Part shown: in pieces, positions 40,324 through 48,800 of the stretch
Numbering within the stretch: position 1 is the stretch's first letter
Layout: each line of letters starts with the position of its first letter
Assembly: GCA_014379345.1 (NCBI GenBank)
Contig: JACMLY010000030.1
Coordinates: forward strand, 62,001 to 126,000
Origin: Chitinophagaceae bacterium
GTDB lineage: Bacteria > Bacteroidota > Bacteroidia > Chitinophagales > Chitinophagaceae
Length of the DNA stretch: 64,000 nucleotides
Direction of reading: 5' to 3'
The notes under the pieces: model-generated
What the model saw: the letters and a program-made list of their open reading frames with translations, nothing else
What the model was told of the DNA's origin: nothing
Databases searched by the model: none
Program-made: the position numbers and the translations under genes

Positions 40324-40875
40324 ATGATAAAAGCAAAAACGGTAGAAATAATACCCACTAAAAATATATGGGTGGGTAGCAAAGACGCGCAGGTGTCTTT
40401 GGTAGAGTTCGGTGATTACGAGAGTGAAGCCTGCGCAAAGGCTAATGAAGTTGTAAAAAAACTACTGAAACATTTTGAAGGCGAATTGAAATTTAATTTC
40501 AGACATTTTCCGCTTACACAGATCCATCAACGCGCTCAAAAAGCGGCAGAGGCCGCTGTCGGCGCAGCACAGGAAGGCAAGTTCTGGGAAATGCATAACA
40601 TTCTTTTTGAACATCGGAAAAACCTTGGAACAGTCAGTTTAAAACTGTACTCCAGGGAAGCGGGTATTTCCAATAAAAAGTTTTTAGATACGCTCGTTAA
40701 TTCTACCTACAGTTGGGAAGTGCGCAATGATCTTTTGGAAGGATTGAGCAAAGGGGTGCGCGATGTGCCGACTTTTTTCATCAATGGGCAGCTAGTGGAA
40801 GGAAAGCCAACTTTTGAAAATCTTAAAAATGCTATTGAAACAGAGCTGAAGCCATCAGTTAAGAAACGCGCTTAG
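40324..40875 (+). CDS. Cytosolic DsbA-fold (thioredoxin-like) protein lacking the CxxC
   Basis: 183 residues with no signal peptide. It matches the DsbA/thioredoxin-like domain: AQVSLVEFGDYESEAC is the strand leading into the active-site helix, LKFNFRHFPLTQIHQRAQKA and AAVGAAQEGKFWEMHNILFE are the inserted helices, and GVRDVPTFFINGQLVEGKPT holds the cis-Pro loop. The usual CPxC reads S34-E-A-C37: the first, nucleophilic Cys is Ser and only one Cys remains. A dithiol oxidase or isomerase role is therefore excluded; binding or glutathione-like use is possible. A good Shine-Dalgarno stretch (GGAAGGAG) precedes the ATG. It lies downstream of clpB after a terminator. Confidence 0.85.
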   Translation: MIKAKTVEIIPTKNIWVGSKDAQVSLVEFGDYESEACAKANEVVKKLLKHFEGELKFNFRHFPLTQIHQRAQKAAEAAVGAAQEGKFWEMHNILFEHRKNLGTVSLKLYSREAGISNKKFLDTLVNSTYSWEVRNDLLEGLSKGVRDVPTFFINGQLVEGKPTFENLKNAIETELKPSVKKRA

Positions 40876-40943
40876 ACATAAAGTGTATGGCAAGGTATTT
40901 GGCAGATAAGTTGAATATAAATCATATTATTTTTCAACTTTAA

Positions 40944-41108
40944 ATGAAGATTATGAAACGCATTCTATTTGTAGCATTAATTGGTTTGGGTATAGCTTCT
41001 TGCGATACACCGCAAACAACTACGGGTACTGGAACGGACACAACAACAACCACCCAGCCTGTTATGACTGACACAACTACTAACAAACCCGATACTACCA
41101 GACAGTAG
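40944..41108 (+). CDS. Tiny Thr-rich lipoprotein
   Basis: 54 residues, too short for routine gene calling. MKIMKRILFVALIGLGIASC is a clean lipoprotein signal with Cys at residue 20. The mature part, DTPQTTTGTGTDTTTTTQPV followed by MTDTTTNKPDTTRQ, is almost only Thr, Asp, Gln and Pro: a disordered, lipid-anchored tail. It is followed by a strong terminator. The signal, lipobox and terminator argue for a real gene. The role is unknown. Confidence 0.7.
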   Translation: MKIMKRILFVALIGLGIASCDTPQTTTGTGTDTTTTTQPVMTDTTTNKPDTTRQ

Positions 41109-41133
41109 CAGACTTTTAAATAGTTATAAATAA

Positions 41134-41156
41134 AGGCTCCGGCAGGGGCCTTTTTT
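41134..41156 (+). terminator. Terminator after the small lipoprotein
   Basis: AGGCTCC pairs with GGGGCCT (one G-T) across a GGCA loop and runs into TTTTTT. Confidence 0.85.
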
Positions 41157-41372
41157 ATAGTATTTTCCTTTGTGTTAGTGATTTGGTGGCGACCTCTTGC
41201 CTAAGGCAAAAAGACACAAAGAAAGGCATTATAATGTGAAGGTTCTTTGTGAACCCCTTACTGTACACTCAGAAGGATCACGAATACACAAAGGATTATT
41301 TGTTGTATGATTATGGGACCCGAAGACGATTGGGAATTGGCATTTATCCGTATCATCATACTCAATTGGAAT
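41157..41372. repeat. Mosaic of CTTTGTG/CACAAAG repeat fragments
   Basis: This gap holds CCTTTGTGTTAGTGATTTGG, AAAAAGACACAAAGAAAGGC, GGTTCTTTGTGAACC and CACGAATACACAAAGG. These are pieces resembling the long palindromes elsewhere but out of register, so it looks like a decayed or rearranged copy. No gene is seen. Confidence 0.45.
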
Positions 41373-43100
41373 TTATTCGCTTTGCACCAGCGGTAAGATG
41401 ATGAAGAAAGAAGCGCCTTCGTTTTCTCGGCTCTTTGCAAATATTCTTCCATTGTGATTTGCTACAACCTTCCGGCATAAGGATAATCCAATGCCTGAAC
41501 CAGGAAATTCCAATTTATTATTCAGTCGTTTAAATAAACCGAATATCTGTTCACAATAATCCTGGTTAAACCCCATCCCATTGTCGCTGAAAATAATTTC
41601 GCAGTAAGGTATATGCTTGTTGTTGATCTCGTAGGAGCTAAGTTCATCGTCGGTAATAATGCGGCAGGTAATAGTGATTACAGGCTTACTGTCCTGAAGT
41701 GAAAATTTCAGCGCGTTATTAATTAAATTATAAAAGAGCTGGTTCATTTGCAAGGGGATAGCCTCAATGATCGGCAAAGTATCATGAAGAATAACGGCAT
41801 GTTTTTGTTGAACAAGAAGATCCAGGTCGGATAGAACGTTTTCGAGAATTGGATTTAGATCTGTTTCGGCGAATTTCTGTTCGCGCCTCAAGCTTGAAAA
41901 ACCCAGGATATCTGTAATAAGTATAGACATTCTTTCTGCTGCTTCTATCATTTTTTCAAGCTGTTTCTGGCCCGAACTGTCGAGGTTTTCGAATTGTTGC
42001 TTTTTCAAATAACTGCCATATGTTCTGATTTTACGCAAAGGTTCCTGCAGATCATGACTCGCTATATAAGCATATTGTTCCAATTCATTATTTGAATGCT
42101 CAAGCATTGCTATATTTTCTTTTAATTCAATCTCATATTTTTTTACATGGGTTATATTATGAAAACTGGCTGTTATCCCATCCTCGAGCTTTGCAAGCAT
42201 CATATAGAACCAGGTTTCAGAAGCCCCTCGTTCATACAACTGCTCAAATTCCATTTGTACGCCCGTTTCTACCACGGACACATATTTTTCAAACAAAGTG
42301 GTTTCTCTGACATAAGATTGAATTTGACTGAGTTTTTTACCGATCACTTCTTCAGGTTTTAGATGGAGAAGTTTTTCGATGGCTGCATTGGCAAACTCGA
42401 TCTTAAAATCCACGATTTTTCCATGCTTCCTGATGGCTTTATAACTGACTACTCCGTTTTGTGATGTATTGAGAATGGATTCCAGAAAGCCTTCAAGCCA
42501 TTTGCCCTTGCGGGCAAGTATGATGTTGAAAATAAAAGTCAGCAAAATGATGATAATCGCGATGACTGAAAACAAGATAGTTAACAGGTTTGTTGTTTCA
42601 GTGGAATCACTCAGCTCAGCATCAAGTTTGTACAATATTCTTTTTTCATAAGCAATGGCTTCATTGATCCTTGAATGGATCTCAAATAATTTCGCTAAAC
42701 GCCAGGCCTCGCCGGAAAGAATGATTTCCGTGATATTCTTATTCACCAGCGTATTAAACTGTTCATTGATCATGGTTGAGATTGAATCAACCCTTCTTGT
42801 CTGAGACGGATCATCTTTTGTAAGAGCCGTAAGTTTTACAATCTCAAATGGGATACTTTTTGTTTCCTCCAGGTATAGTTGGTAATATTTTTTTTCCGGT
42901 ATGCTGGAATAAGTAGGGGTGTATATCTGGGCGCTTTTAAAATAATTTGACAGTCTTTCCAAGGTAGTGATGATTTCACGGGAACGTGCAACAGAGTTAG
43001 TATAATCCTTCATATTGTCAAAGCTTTTCTGATTAATAAAAATCGCGATGACCAAAAGAAGGAATGAAATCAGGAAGGCATAAAATGTTCTCTTATTCAT
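41373..43100 (-). CDS. Membrane sensor histidine kinase with PAS domain
   Basis: 575 residues. TM1 (FYAFLISFLLLVIAIFI, 6-22) and TM2 (LLTILFSVIAIIIILLTFIF, 172-191) enclose a helical periplasmic sensor (about 23-170) of the four-helix CHASE3/4HB type. A PAS domain follows (about 205-325), then HisKA (EQYAYIASHDLQEPLRKIRT, phospho-His349) and HATPase with NALKFS, DNGMGF and GSGIGLSLCRKV. The HisKA and ATPase parts closely resemble those of the soluble kinase at 5170-6315 in wording, suggesting one lineage. No response regulator lies nearby, so the partner is unknown. Confidence 0.93.
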   Translation of the reverse strand: MNKRTFYAFLISFLLLVIAIFINQKSFDNMKDYTNSVARSREIITTLERLSNYFKSAQIYTPTYSSIPEKKYYQLYLEETKSIPFEIVKLTALTKDDPSQTRRVDSISTMINEQFNTLVNKNITEIILSGEAWRLAKLFEIHSRINEAIAYEKRILYKLDAELSDSTETTNLLTILFSVIAIIIILLTFIFNIILARKGKWLEGFLESILNTSQNGVVSYKAIRKHGKIVDFKIEFANAAIEKLLHLKPEEVIGKKLSQIQSYVRETTLFEKYVSVVETGVQMEFEQLYERGASETWFYMMLAKLEDGITASFHNITHVKKYEIELKENIAMLEHSNNELEQYAYIASHDLQEPLRKIRTYGSYLKKQQFENLDSSGQKQLEKMIEAAERMSILITDILGFSSLRREQKFAETDLNPILENVLSDLDLLVQQKHAVILHDTLPIIEAIPLQMNQLFYNLINNALKFSLQDSKPVITITCRIITDDELSSYEINNKHIPYCEIIFSDNGMGFNQDYCEQIFGLFKRLNNKLEFPGSGIGLSLCRKVVANHNGRIFAKSRENEGASFFIILPLVQSE

Positions 43101-43183
43101 GTTTTTATTTCCGATAACCTTGTATTTACATGCAAATAAGGGATAAATCAGGAATGCAAAAATTAAACCGTCGATCAGGATGT

Positions 43184-43642
43184 TTATGGAAGTTTATCCT
43201 GCAATTCGTCTATCATAGTTATCTGCGCCGGATTGATCTTTTGTTTTGCTGTATCCACTTCAAACCATTCACCCCTGTCAACCTCCGGAAAATCCGTCCA
43301 CTTACCCGATCCGGGAGGCCATTCTAAGGTAAAAGTATTGCTTGAAATTGAAATCGGATCGATATCTCCCTGCAATGCCCAGGCATATATCAATTTGCCG
43401 GCTTTTTGTTTCACCGGCGTTAGTTCAATAAAATGACCGGATAATACAACTCCTGTCTCCTCGCCAAATTCACGCTTAGCAGCATCCAATGCATTCTCGC
43501 TGTCAGTAAATTCTCCTTTCGGAATAGACCAGGCACCCAGATCTTTTTTTTGCCAAAATGGACCGCCCGGATGTACAAGGAACAATTCCAGGTTTTTATT
43601 CCTGATTCTATACAGTAATATCCCTGCGCTCCGCGTTGCCAT
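43184..43642 (-). CDS. NUDIX hydrolase
   Basis: 152 residues. The NUDIX box GEFTDSENALDAAKREFGEE followed by TGV fits G-x5-E-x7-REUxEExGU exactly. The start MATRSAGILLYRIRNKNLEL and LFLVHPGGPFWQKKDLGAWS belong to the subgroup of predicted NTP/diadenosine pyrophosphohydrolases found in many bacteria (ADP-ribose or Ap4A type). It cleaves a nucleoside diphosphate linked to another moiety in the cytosol; the exact substrate is not predictable. It is a single gene 84 bp upstream of the histidine kinase on the same strand. Confidence 0.92.
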   Translation of the reverse strand: MATRSAGILLYRIRNKNLELFLVHPGGPFWQKKDLGAWSIPKGEFTDSENALDAAKREFGEETGVVLSGHFIELTPVKQKAGKLIYAWALQGDIDPISISSNTFTLEWPPGSGKWTDFPEVDRGEWFEVDTAKQKINPAQITMIDELQDKLP

Positions 43643-43715
43643 AATGCATTCGTAATAATTTTATAAATCTACATTCTTCACATACAATTTGAGTGTATTC
43701 CGCTATATAATTTAA

Positions 43716-43780
43716 TTTGCGCCCATCGGCGTGCAAAAATTATCGTCTATTATCGCCCATAAATTCGCCCCTATCGGCGT
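43716..43780. repeat. Small CGCCCATCGGCGT-type repeat cluster
   Basis: TTTGCGCCCATCGGCGTGCA folds into a bulged hairpin, and the related CGCCCATAAATTCGCCCCTA with TCGGCGT follows 30 bp later, ahead of the DUF4202 gene. It seems another degenerate repeat; no binding protein is known. Confidence 0.35.
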
Positions 43781-43804
43781 AAAAAAAAATCGCGATCACC
43801 AGTG

Positions 43805-44386
43805 ATGAAAAAATTGGATAAGGCTTTTGAACTTTTTGATGCCTATAACAGGCGCGATCCCAATAAAATTAACTGGGATGGAAATGAATATCCTGCTGAA
43901 TATTTTTATGCTTTACAATTATACAACTGGGTAAAAAAACTCGTGCCGGGAGCAAGTGTGGCATTGTTGACGGCCTCCCGTTGTCAACATATTGGCAGGT
44001 GGAAAATTCCAAGAAATAAATATCCATTGGGAAAAGCGGGGTACTTGAGATGGAGAAGTGATCTTGCAAAATTCCATGCGGCTACCGCTGAAGAGTTATT
44101 AAACGGTATAGGGTACGATCAAACCGAAATAAATGAGGTCAGGCATATTCTACTCAAGCAAGATTTAAAGAATGATGAAGACGTGCAGGTAATGGAAAAT
44201 GCTCTTTGCCTGGTATTCCTCGAGTTTCAGTTCGAAGAATTTATTGCCAAACACGACGAAGAGAAACTGATACGGATTGTGCAAAAAAGCTGGAAGAAAA
44301 TGAGTGAGCCAGGCAGGAGTGCAGCCTTGACGCTAAACTTTACACCCAATGCAAAAGCATTATTGAACAGAGCCGTTGGAGGATAG
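43805..44386 (+). CDS. DUF4202 protein
   Basis: 193 residues from ATG at 43805, preferred over the preceding GTG. It runs FELFDAYNRRDPNKINWDGN, EYFYALQLYNWVKKLVPGAS, SRCQHIGRWKIPRNKYPLGK and AGYLRWRSDLAKFHAATAEE, which are the conserved motifs of DUF4202. The His/Arg/Asp pattern (CQHIGRW, LRWR, FHAA) suggests an HD-like all-helical metal site, but function is unknown. It is cytosolic. A perfect 34-bp-arm palindrome begins 3 bp after the stop and fills the gap to the convergent gene. Confidence 0.9.
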   Translation: MKKLDKAFELFDAYNRRDPNKINWDGNEYPAEYFYALQLYNWVKKLVPGASVALLTASRCQHIGRWKIPRNKYPLGKAGYLRWRSDLAKFHAATAEELLNGIGYDQTEINEVRHILLKQDLKNDEDVQVMENALCLVFLEFQFEEFIAKHDEEKLIRIVQKSWKKMSEPGRSAALTLNFTPNAKALLNRAVGG

Positions 44387-44388
44387 AT

Positions 44389-44457
44389 TTTCTGCCACGA
44401 ATTTCACGAATTACCACGAATTAAATTCGTGGTAATTCGTGAAATTCGTGGCAGAAA
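44389..44457. repeat. Perfect 69-bp palindrome between convergent genes
   Basis: The left arm starts TTTCTGCCACGAATTTCACG and the right arm ends CGTGAAATTCGTGGCAGAAA. The two 34-bp arms are exact reverse complements around a single central A. It lies between the stop codons of the DUF4202 gene (44386) and the propeller gene (44459). Confidence 0.95.
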
Positions 44458-44458
44458 T

Positions 44459-45280
44459 TTATTTCAGGCTGTAAGCTGCAATGGTCTTTGCATTGAAAGT
44501 GGGAACGTACACAATTCTTTTTTGCGCATCATATCCGATATCGGCCGTATTTCTTTTTTGTTCATGGGTTTCCAGTAAGGTCTCAACTTTGCCATCGGCA
44601 TACACATACCATATATATCCGCCCCAGGCGGTAAGAATGAAATCCCCGTTCCCAATTGGTTCTATTCCATCGATGCCCTGGGTCACTTCTGCAATTTTTG
44701 TCAGCTGTTTTTTCGAATCGGCCTTTAAGAAAAGTTTTCCTGAACCAATGTACAGATCATCGCCGATCGCCTTCAGCCCGTTCACTCCCTTCATCGTATC
44801 CAGGTAAAGCGCAGGCATGTCATTTTCTATGCGCCAGATCTTGGTTGTTCTTGAATCGGAAACATATATAATACCCTTATCCGTAACTGTAATATCATTG
44901 AGACCTTTGGCGCTGTCAATCGGGATCTTTTTTTCGATTTTTCCATTTTGGATATCTATCACTACTACATCTGAGATGTCGGCTACATACAAGCGGTTAC
45001 CTACTATACCAGATCCCTTAGGGGCATGTAAACCGGTTATCCAGGTTGGTTCGTATTTTTTCCCATCTATGCCAAGTTTTCCCACTCCGCCCTTACCATC
45101 TGCATCCCAACCGCCGCCATCAATTAGCGAAATGTACAGAATCCCTTTTTTAAAATCGGGTAAAACGGATTCCGGAACGGCAACAATGGTGTCGGTTTCC
45201 CATATCTTTTCTAGTTTATGTTGAGCACGGGTATCAGCATAAATCAAAATAACGATTGTAAGAGCAACAAAAGATTTCAT
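44459..45280 (-). CDS. Secreted SMP-30/NHL-like beta-propeller protein
   Basis: 273 residues from ATG at 45280. The signal peptide MKSFVALTIVILIYADTRA is cut before Q. Propeller blades follow: VPESVLPDFKKGILYISLID, GGVGKLGIDGKKYEPTWITG, VVVIDIQNGKIEKKIPIDSA, GLNDITVTDKGIIYVSDSRT, WRIENDMPALYLDTMKGVNG and GIEPIGNGDFILTAWGGYIW. The Glu in VPESV and the Asn/Asp in GLNDITV match the metal-ligand positions of SMP-30/gluconolactonase enzymes, so lactonase activity is possible. A purely binding role is also possible. It is periplasmic or secreted, and it is a single gene. Confidence 0.85.
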   Translation of the reverse strand: MKSFVALTIVILIYADTRAQHKLEKIWETDTIVAVPESVLPDFKKGILYISLIDGGGWDADGKGGVGKLGIDGKKYEPTWITGLHAPKGSGIVGNRLYVADISDVVVIDIQNGKIEKKIPIDSAKGLNDITVTDKGIIYVSDSRTTKIWRIENDMPALYLDTMKGVNGLKAIGDDLYIGSGKLFLKADSKKQLTKIAEVTQGIDGIEPIGNGDFILTAWGGYIWYVYADGKVETLLETHEQKRNTADIGYDAQKRIVYVPTFNAKTIAAYSLK

Positions 45281-45834
45281 ATGCAATAATTTCTTGGTTA
45301 AGTATTAAGATCTTGACATTCTGAGAGTACTATCTATAAATAAACACATAGATAAGTACCGGTTGATAAATTTAGTTGAATTTTCATTATCACCATTACA
45401 AGTTTATAAAGCTGATTGTCATTTCGTACCGGGTGTTGAGATTCTTGCCATAAAAAAAACCCTGTGAAACGAAAAATCTCTTAAAGTCTTTGTTGCCTTT
45501 GAATAGCGGTCATTTCTTAATTTCAGGAGATCTCTCCCTGCCGGTCGAGATGACAATGTATTTTTTGTTTTGAGTATTAAAACCGAGAATCAATCGAACT
45601 AAAAACCAATTGTCATTTCGAACGGAGCGTTCAGGCTCTTGCCATAGCATAAGAATGCCGCGTAGTGAGAAATCTAATGCAGTTTGGCGTTCTGCAAATA
45701 GCGGTCATTTCTGTCAGAAAACGATTTGCCATTGTTGATACTAACGCAATTGTAAACGAAGTGAAAGTCTCACTAACTGCAATAAATTGTAAAAACATAG
45801 CTAACGAAAAAACCGTTCTGCTTGATAATTACTT
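45281..45834. repeat. Intergenic region with degenerate TTGTCATTTCG repeats
   Basis: 554 bp without a gene. Two degenerate direct copies start at 45416 (TTGTCATTTCGTACC) and 45610 (TTGTCATTTCGAACGGAGCG). Both continue through TTGCCATA, an AAATCT word and AATAGCGGTCATTTCT. Between them GAGATCTCTCCCTGCCGGTC with GAGATGACAA (45528-45557) is an inverted copy of the same head. Confidence 0.7.
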
Positions 45835-48800
45835 TTAATTGGTTCCCGTACTTGCGGTTTTTGGTGCAGGCGGCAGCGTTTTCCTTTCTTTCTTTTTATC
45901 GTTTCTCCACAGGTCGCTGAACCGATCAAATTCTTTGCGGTAACTGATACTTGCACCAGATCGGTTTTGGCGAACACCTGCGCCGGAAAGATAATTGTAA
46001 GAGTCGCGGTAGAAAAAAGTAAGCAACAACCGCCCTTCGGGGGTTAATTTCCATTCAGCAGTAATATCGGGAAGGAAAGGAGTGCCACTGGCATTTACCT
46101 GCTGCGCGCTTAGCCCGAAGTCCACGGCACTGCCAAATGTGAAAGTGAGTCGCTCATTAAAAACGCTTTTCGCCACAGAAAGATTGATATTGGTCCGATC
46201 TATATTAAAAGCGCTCTGACTGATATTATTCCCGAGCAGGTTGGTTCCGCTATAGAACTGGGCGTTAAAGTTCACCTGGATGCTCTTATCGTTGAATATC
46301 TTTTGAAAAATACTGGAGAACTGTTTATTAAGCGTATTGGACAACACACCCGAAATGCTGTTCACCACGATCCCCTCAAACGCTATATTTCCAAGGCCCT
46401 GGTTCGCCGAAGTGGATAAAGGACCAAACCTGTTAAACACGATCAAAAAAGCTACCTGTTTGTTCAGTTCATTCTCGTCATTCTGTATCTGGTTCAGCAC
46501 ACGCAGACCATCAAGATCATTCTTTAATGAGCTGTTCGCCGGTAATTCTATCTGGAACCGGATCGTCGGTGTCATCAGGTCGCCCGTAAGATTTGCCAAC
46601 ACCAGTATCTCGCCACGATATTTTCTTACATTATTATTAATATCGGCCCCGCCCGACAGGCTATTAAGATCGAGATCACTGAACCGCACATTTTCAGCTT
46701 TGTACTCTGCGTCGATTTTTATAGTAGCCTTAGTAGGATCTCCGGTCCATTGGATATAGTTTCCGGCGCCTTCTCTCAGCGTAAAAGGTTTGCTCAGGAA
46801 AGACTGGAAACTGAAATCATAATTACCCCTGTCTATATCATACCTGCCGGTCAGCGTAAACTCCCCGCTGGTCGTTGCTCTCATCCGGAGATTACCTCTT
46901 CCATTTGCTTTAATGATGTCACCCGTGAGTTCATCGATGATCACATACATATTTGCATAATTATTCGCTCTTACATCAAGGTTCACAGTTAGATTGCTTT
47001 CCTTATCCAAAGAATAATTTTCCATTTCTCTTCCGTAAACCTTCCACACAACAAAATCGGCCTGGTTGTTTTCACGACCGCTTTTTGAATCGATGTATAG
47101 TGAAGAACTGTCTGCAGGCTCAGCTTCTATATCCATCTGCATGTCGGATAAAGGTCCTTCAAAGCTCATATTTGCTCGCGCTATCACGTTACCATAAAAC
47201 GGATCGTTGCCCTGGTTGTTGGTGGCAAGTACCAGCAGCTTATTTGTGTTCATGGCAAAATCAAAATCCAGATCATTGAAACCCCGATGTCGTAATATAC
47301 CACGCGTTATATAGCCTTTATTTTGAAAAGTATCCTGAATGGTAAACGACCCAAAGTCTATCCGGTCTTCTTTAAAGTCGAACACGGCCGATGGAATTTT
47401 GTAAACCACGTTGGTGTAGTTCACTTTTAACCGGCCATCAGTAAGTTGCATTTTACCCAGATAACGCAGATCATTGAGGGGCCCAACCACTCTCAGCGTA
47501 CCGCTAGCCAAACCGCTCATATCACTGAACACTGCAGAAAGATACTTTTTAATAGGCTCTATTTTGGTAGGATTCAATGTTGCGCTCAGATCGATCTGGT
47601 CCCTTGTCAGACTATCTCCGAGCTTGTAGTTGCCTGTTACATCGAAATTGTAATTAGGATTTTCGGATATCGCATGATAGTTTACCTGACGTGATCTTTG
47701 CGTAAAGTTTGCGTCGAGCCTTACCCGGCCTATTGAATCATTCTCGAACCTGAATTGTTCAGCCTCACCATCCACTTCAACTGAAAATCGCCCAAAGGGA
47801 TCAAGCACATTGATATTGCCGGTGAGCAATCCTTCCATCCGCATATTCTTGAGTACAAAAGGAGTAAAGTCACCAATATTTATTTTTTTTAATTCAACCC
47901 TTATATCATTGGTGCTTCCAATATCCGATGGAACGGTTGTTACCAATACTTCCTGTTGACCGCTATATATCTTGATGCCATCAGCAGAGACCAGCGATTC
48001 AGTAAGTACCAGCTCACCATCTTTATCGATCATCCAGGTTTTGCCATTTACTTCAAAGCTCGATTCACGGAACTTAATTTTTACGCCCCTGGCAAGTGTT
48101 TGTACCTGCGTGGAAATGTTGGCCGCATTTAATGTTTGATTCGCGCTGGTAGTGATCGCAACATCGGAGATATCGTTGGAAGATTTTACCTTTATAACGG
48201 TTCCAGGAAAATGCAGGCTGTCGTTGATGTACACATCTGCAATATTTGTTTCGGCCGTTAAACTATCCAGCGTACCTGTTCCTTTTAAATTCAAATTATA
48301 AAACGCAATATTCTTATATCCAAATTGAGGTATTTCTGCATTCAGGTCAAGCAGGTTCTCTTTACTGTTGATCCTGCCGGTGATAGTGCTGAAATTAAAA
48401 CCTGAAAGATCTTTGTGAATGAGACCGATATAATCATCTACTTTCTTTGTGGTAATAACAAAACTGAAATTTTCGTTTTTTAACATAACCCGGGAAGGCT
48501 TGATATATGCAGGATAGTACTTGTTAAGAAATGTTTGGAACGCCGCAGGAAGATCTTTAATAGAAAATTCTCCGGCCAACGCAGCATCAAATTCATTACT
48601 GAGAGCCGTGATGATCTTATTATTATCAACCATTTTTGATTCGAGGAATAGAGAATCAAAGGCGATACGTTGTCCACTCTTTAAAATTGAAGCTTCGAAG
48701 ATTCTGGCAGTGCCCAGAAAATTATCAATATTATCGCCCTGGAAATTAAAATGGAATTTTCCGTTGAATTCAATGCTGTCCCTTATCAGTTTAAGATTTT

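Noticed and set aside
46337-46759. 140-codon plus-strand frame inside tamB
   Set aside because: Antisense shadow. TamB motifs on the minus strand are continuous here.
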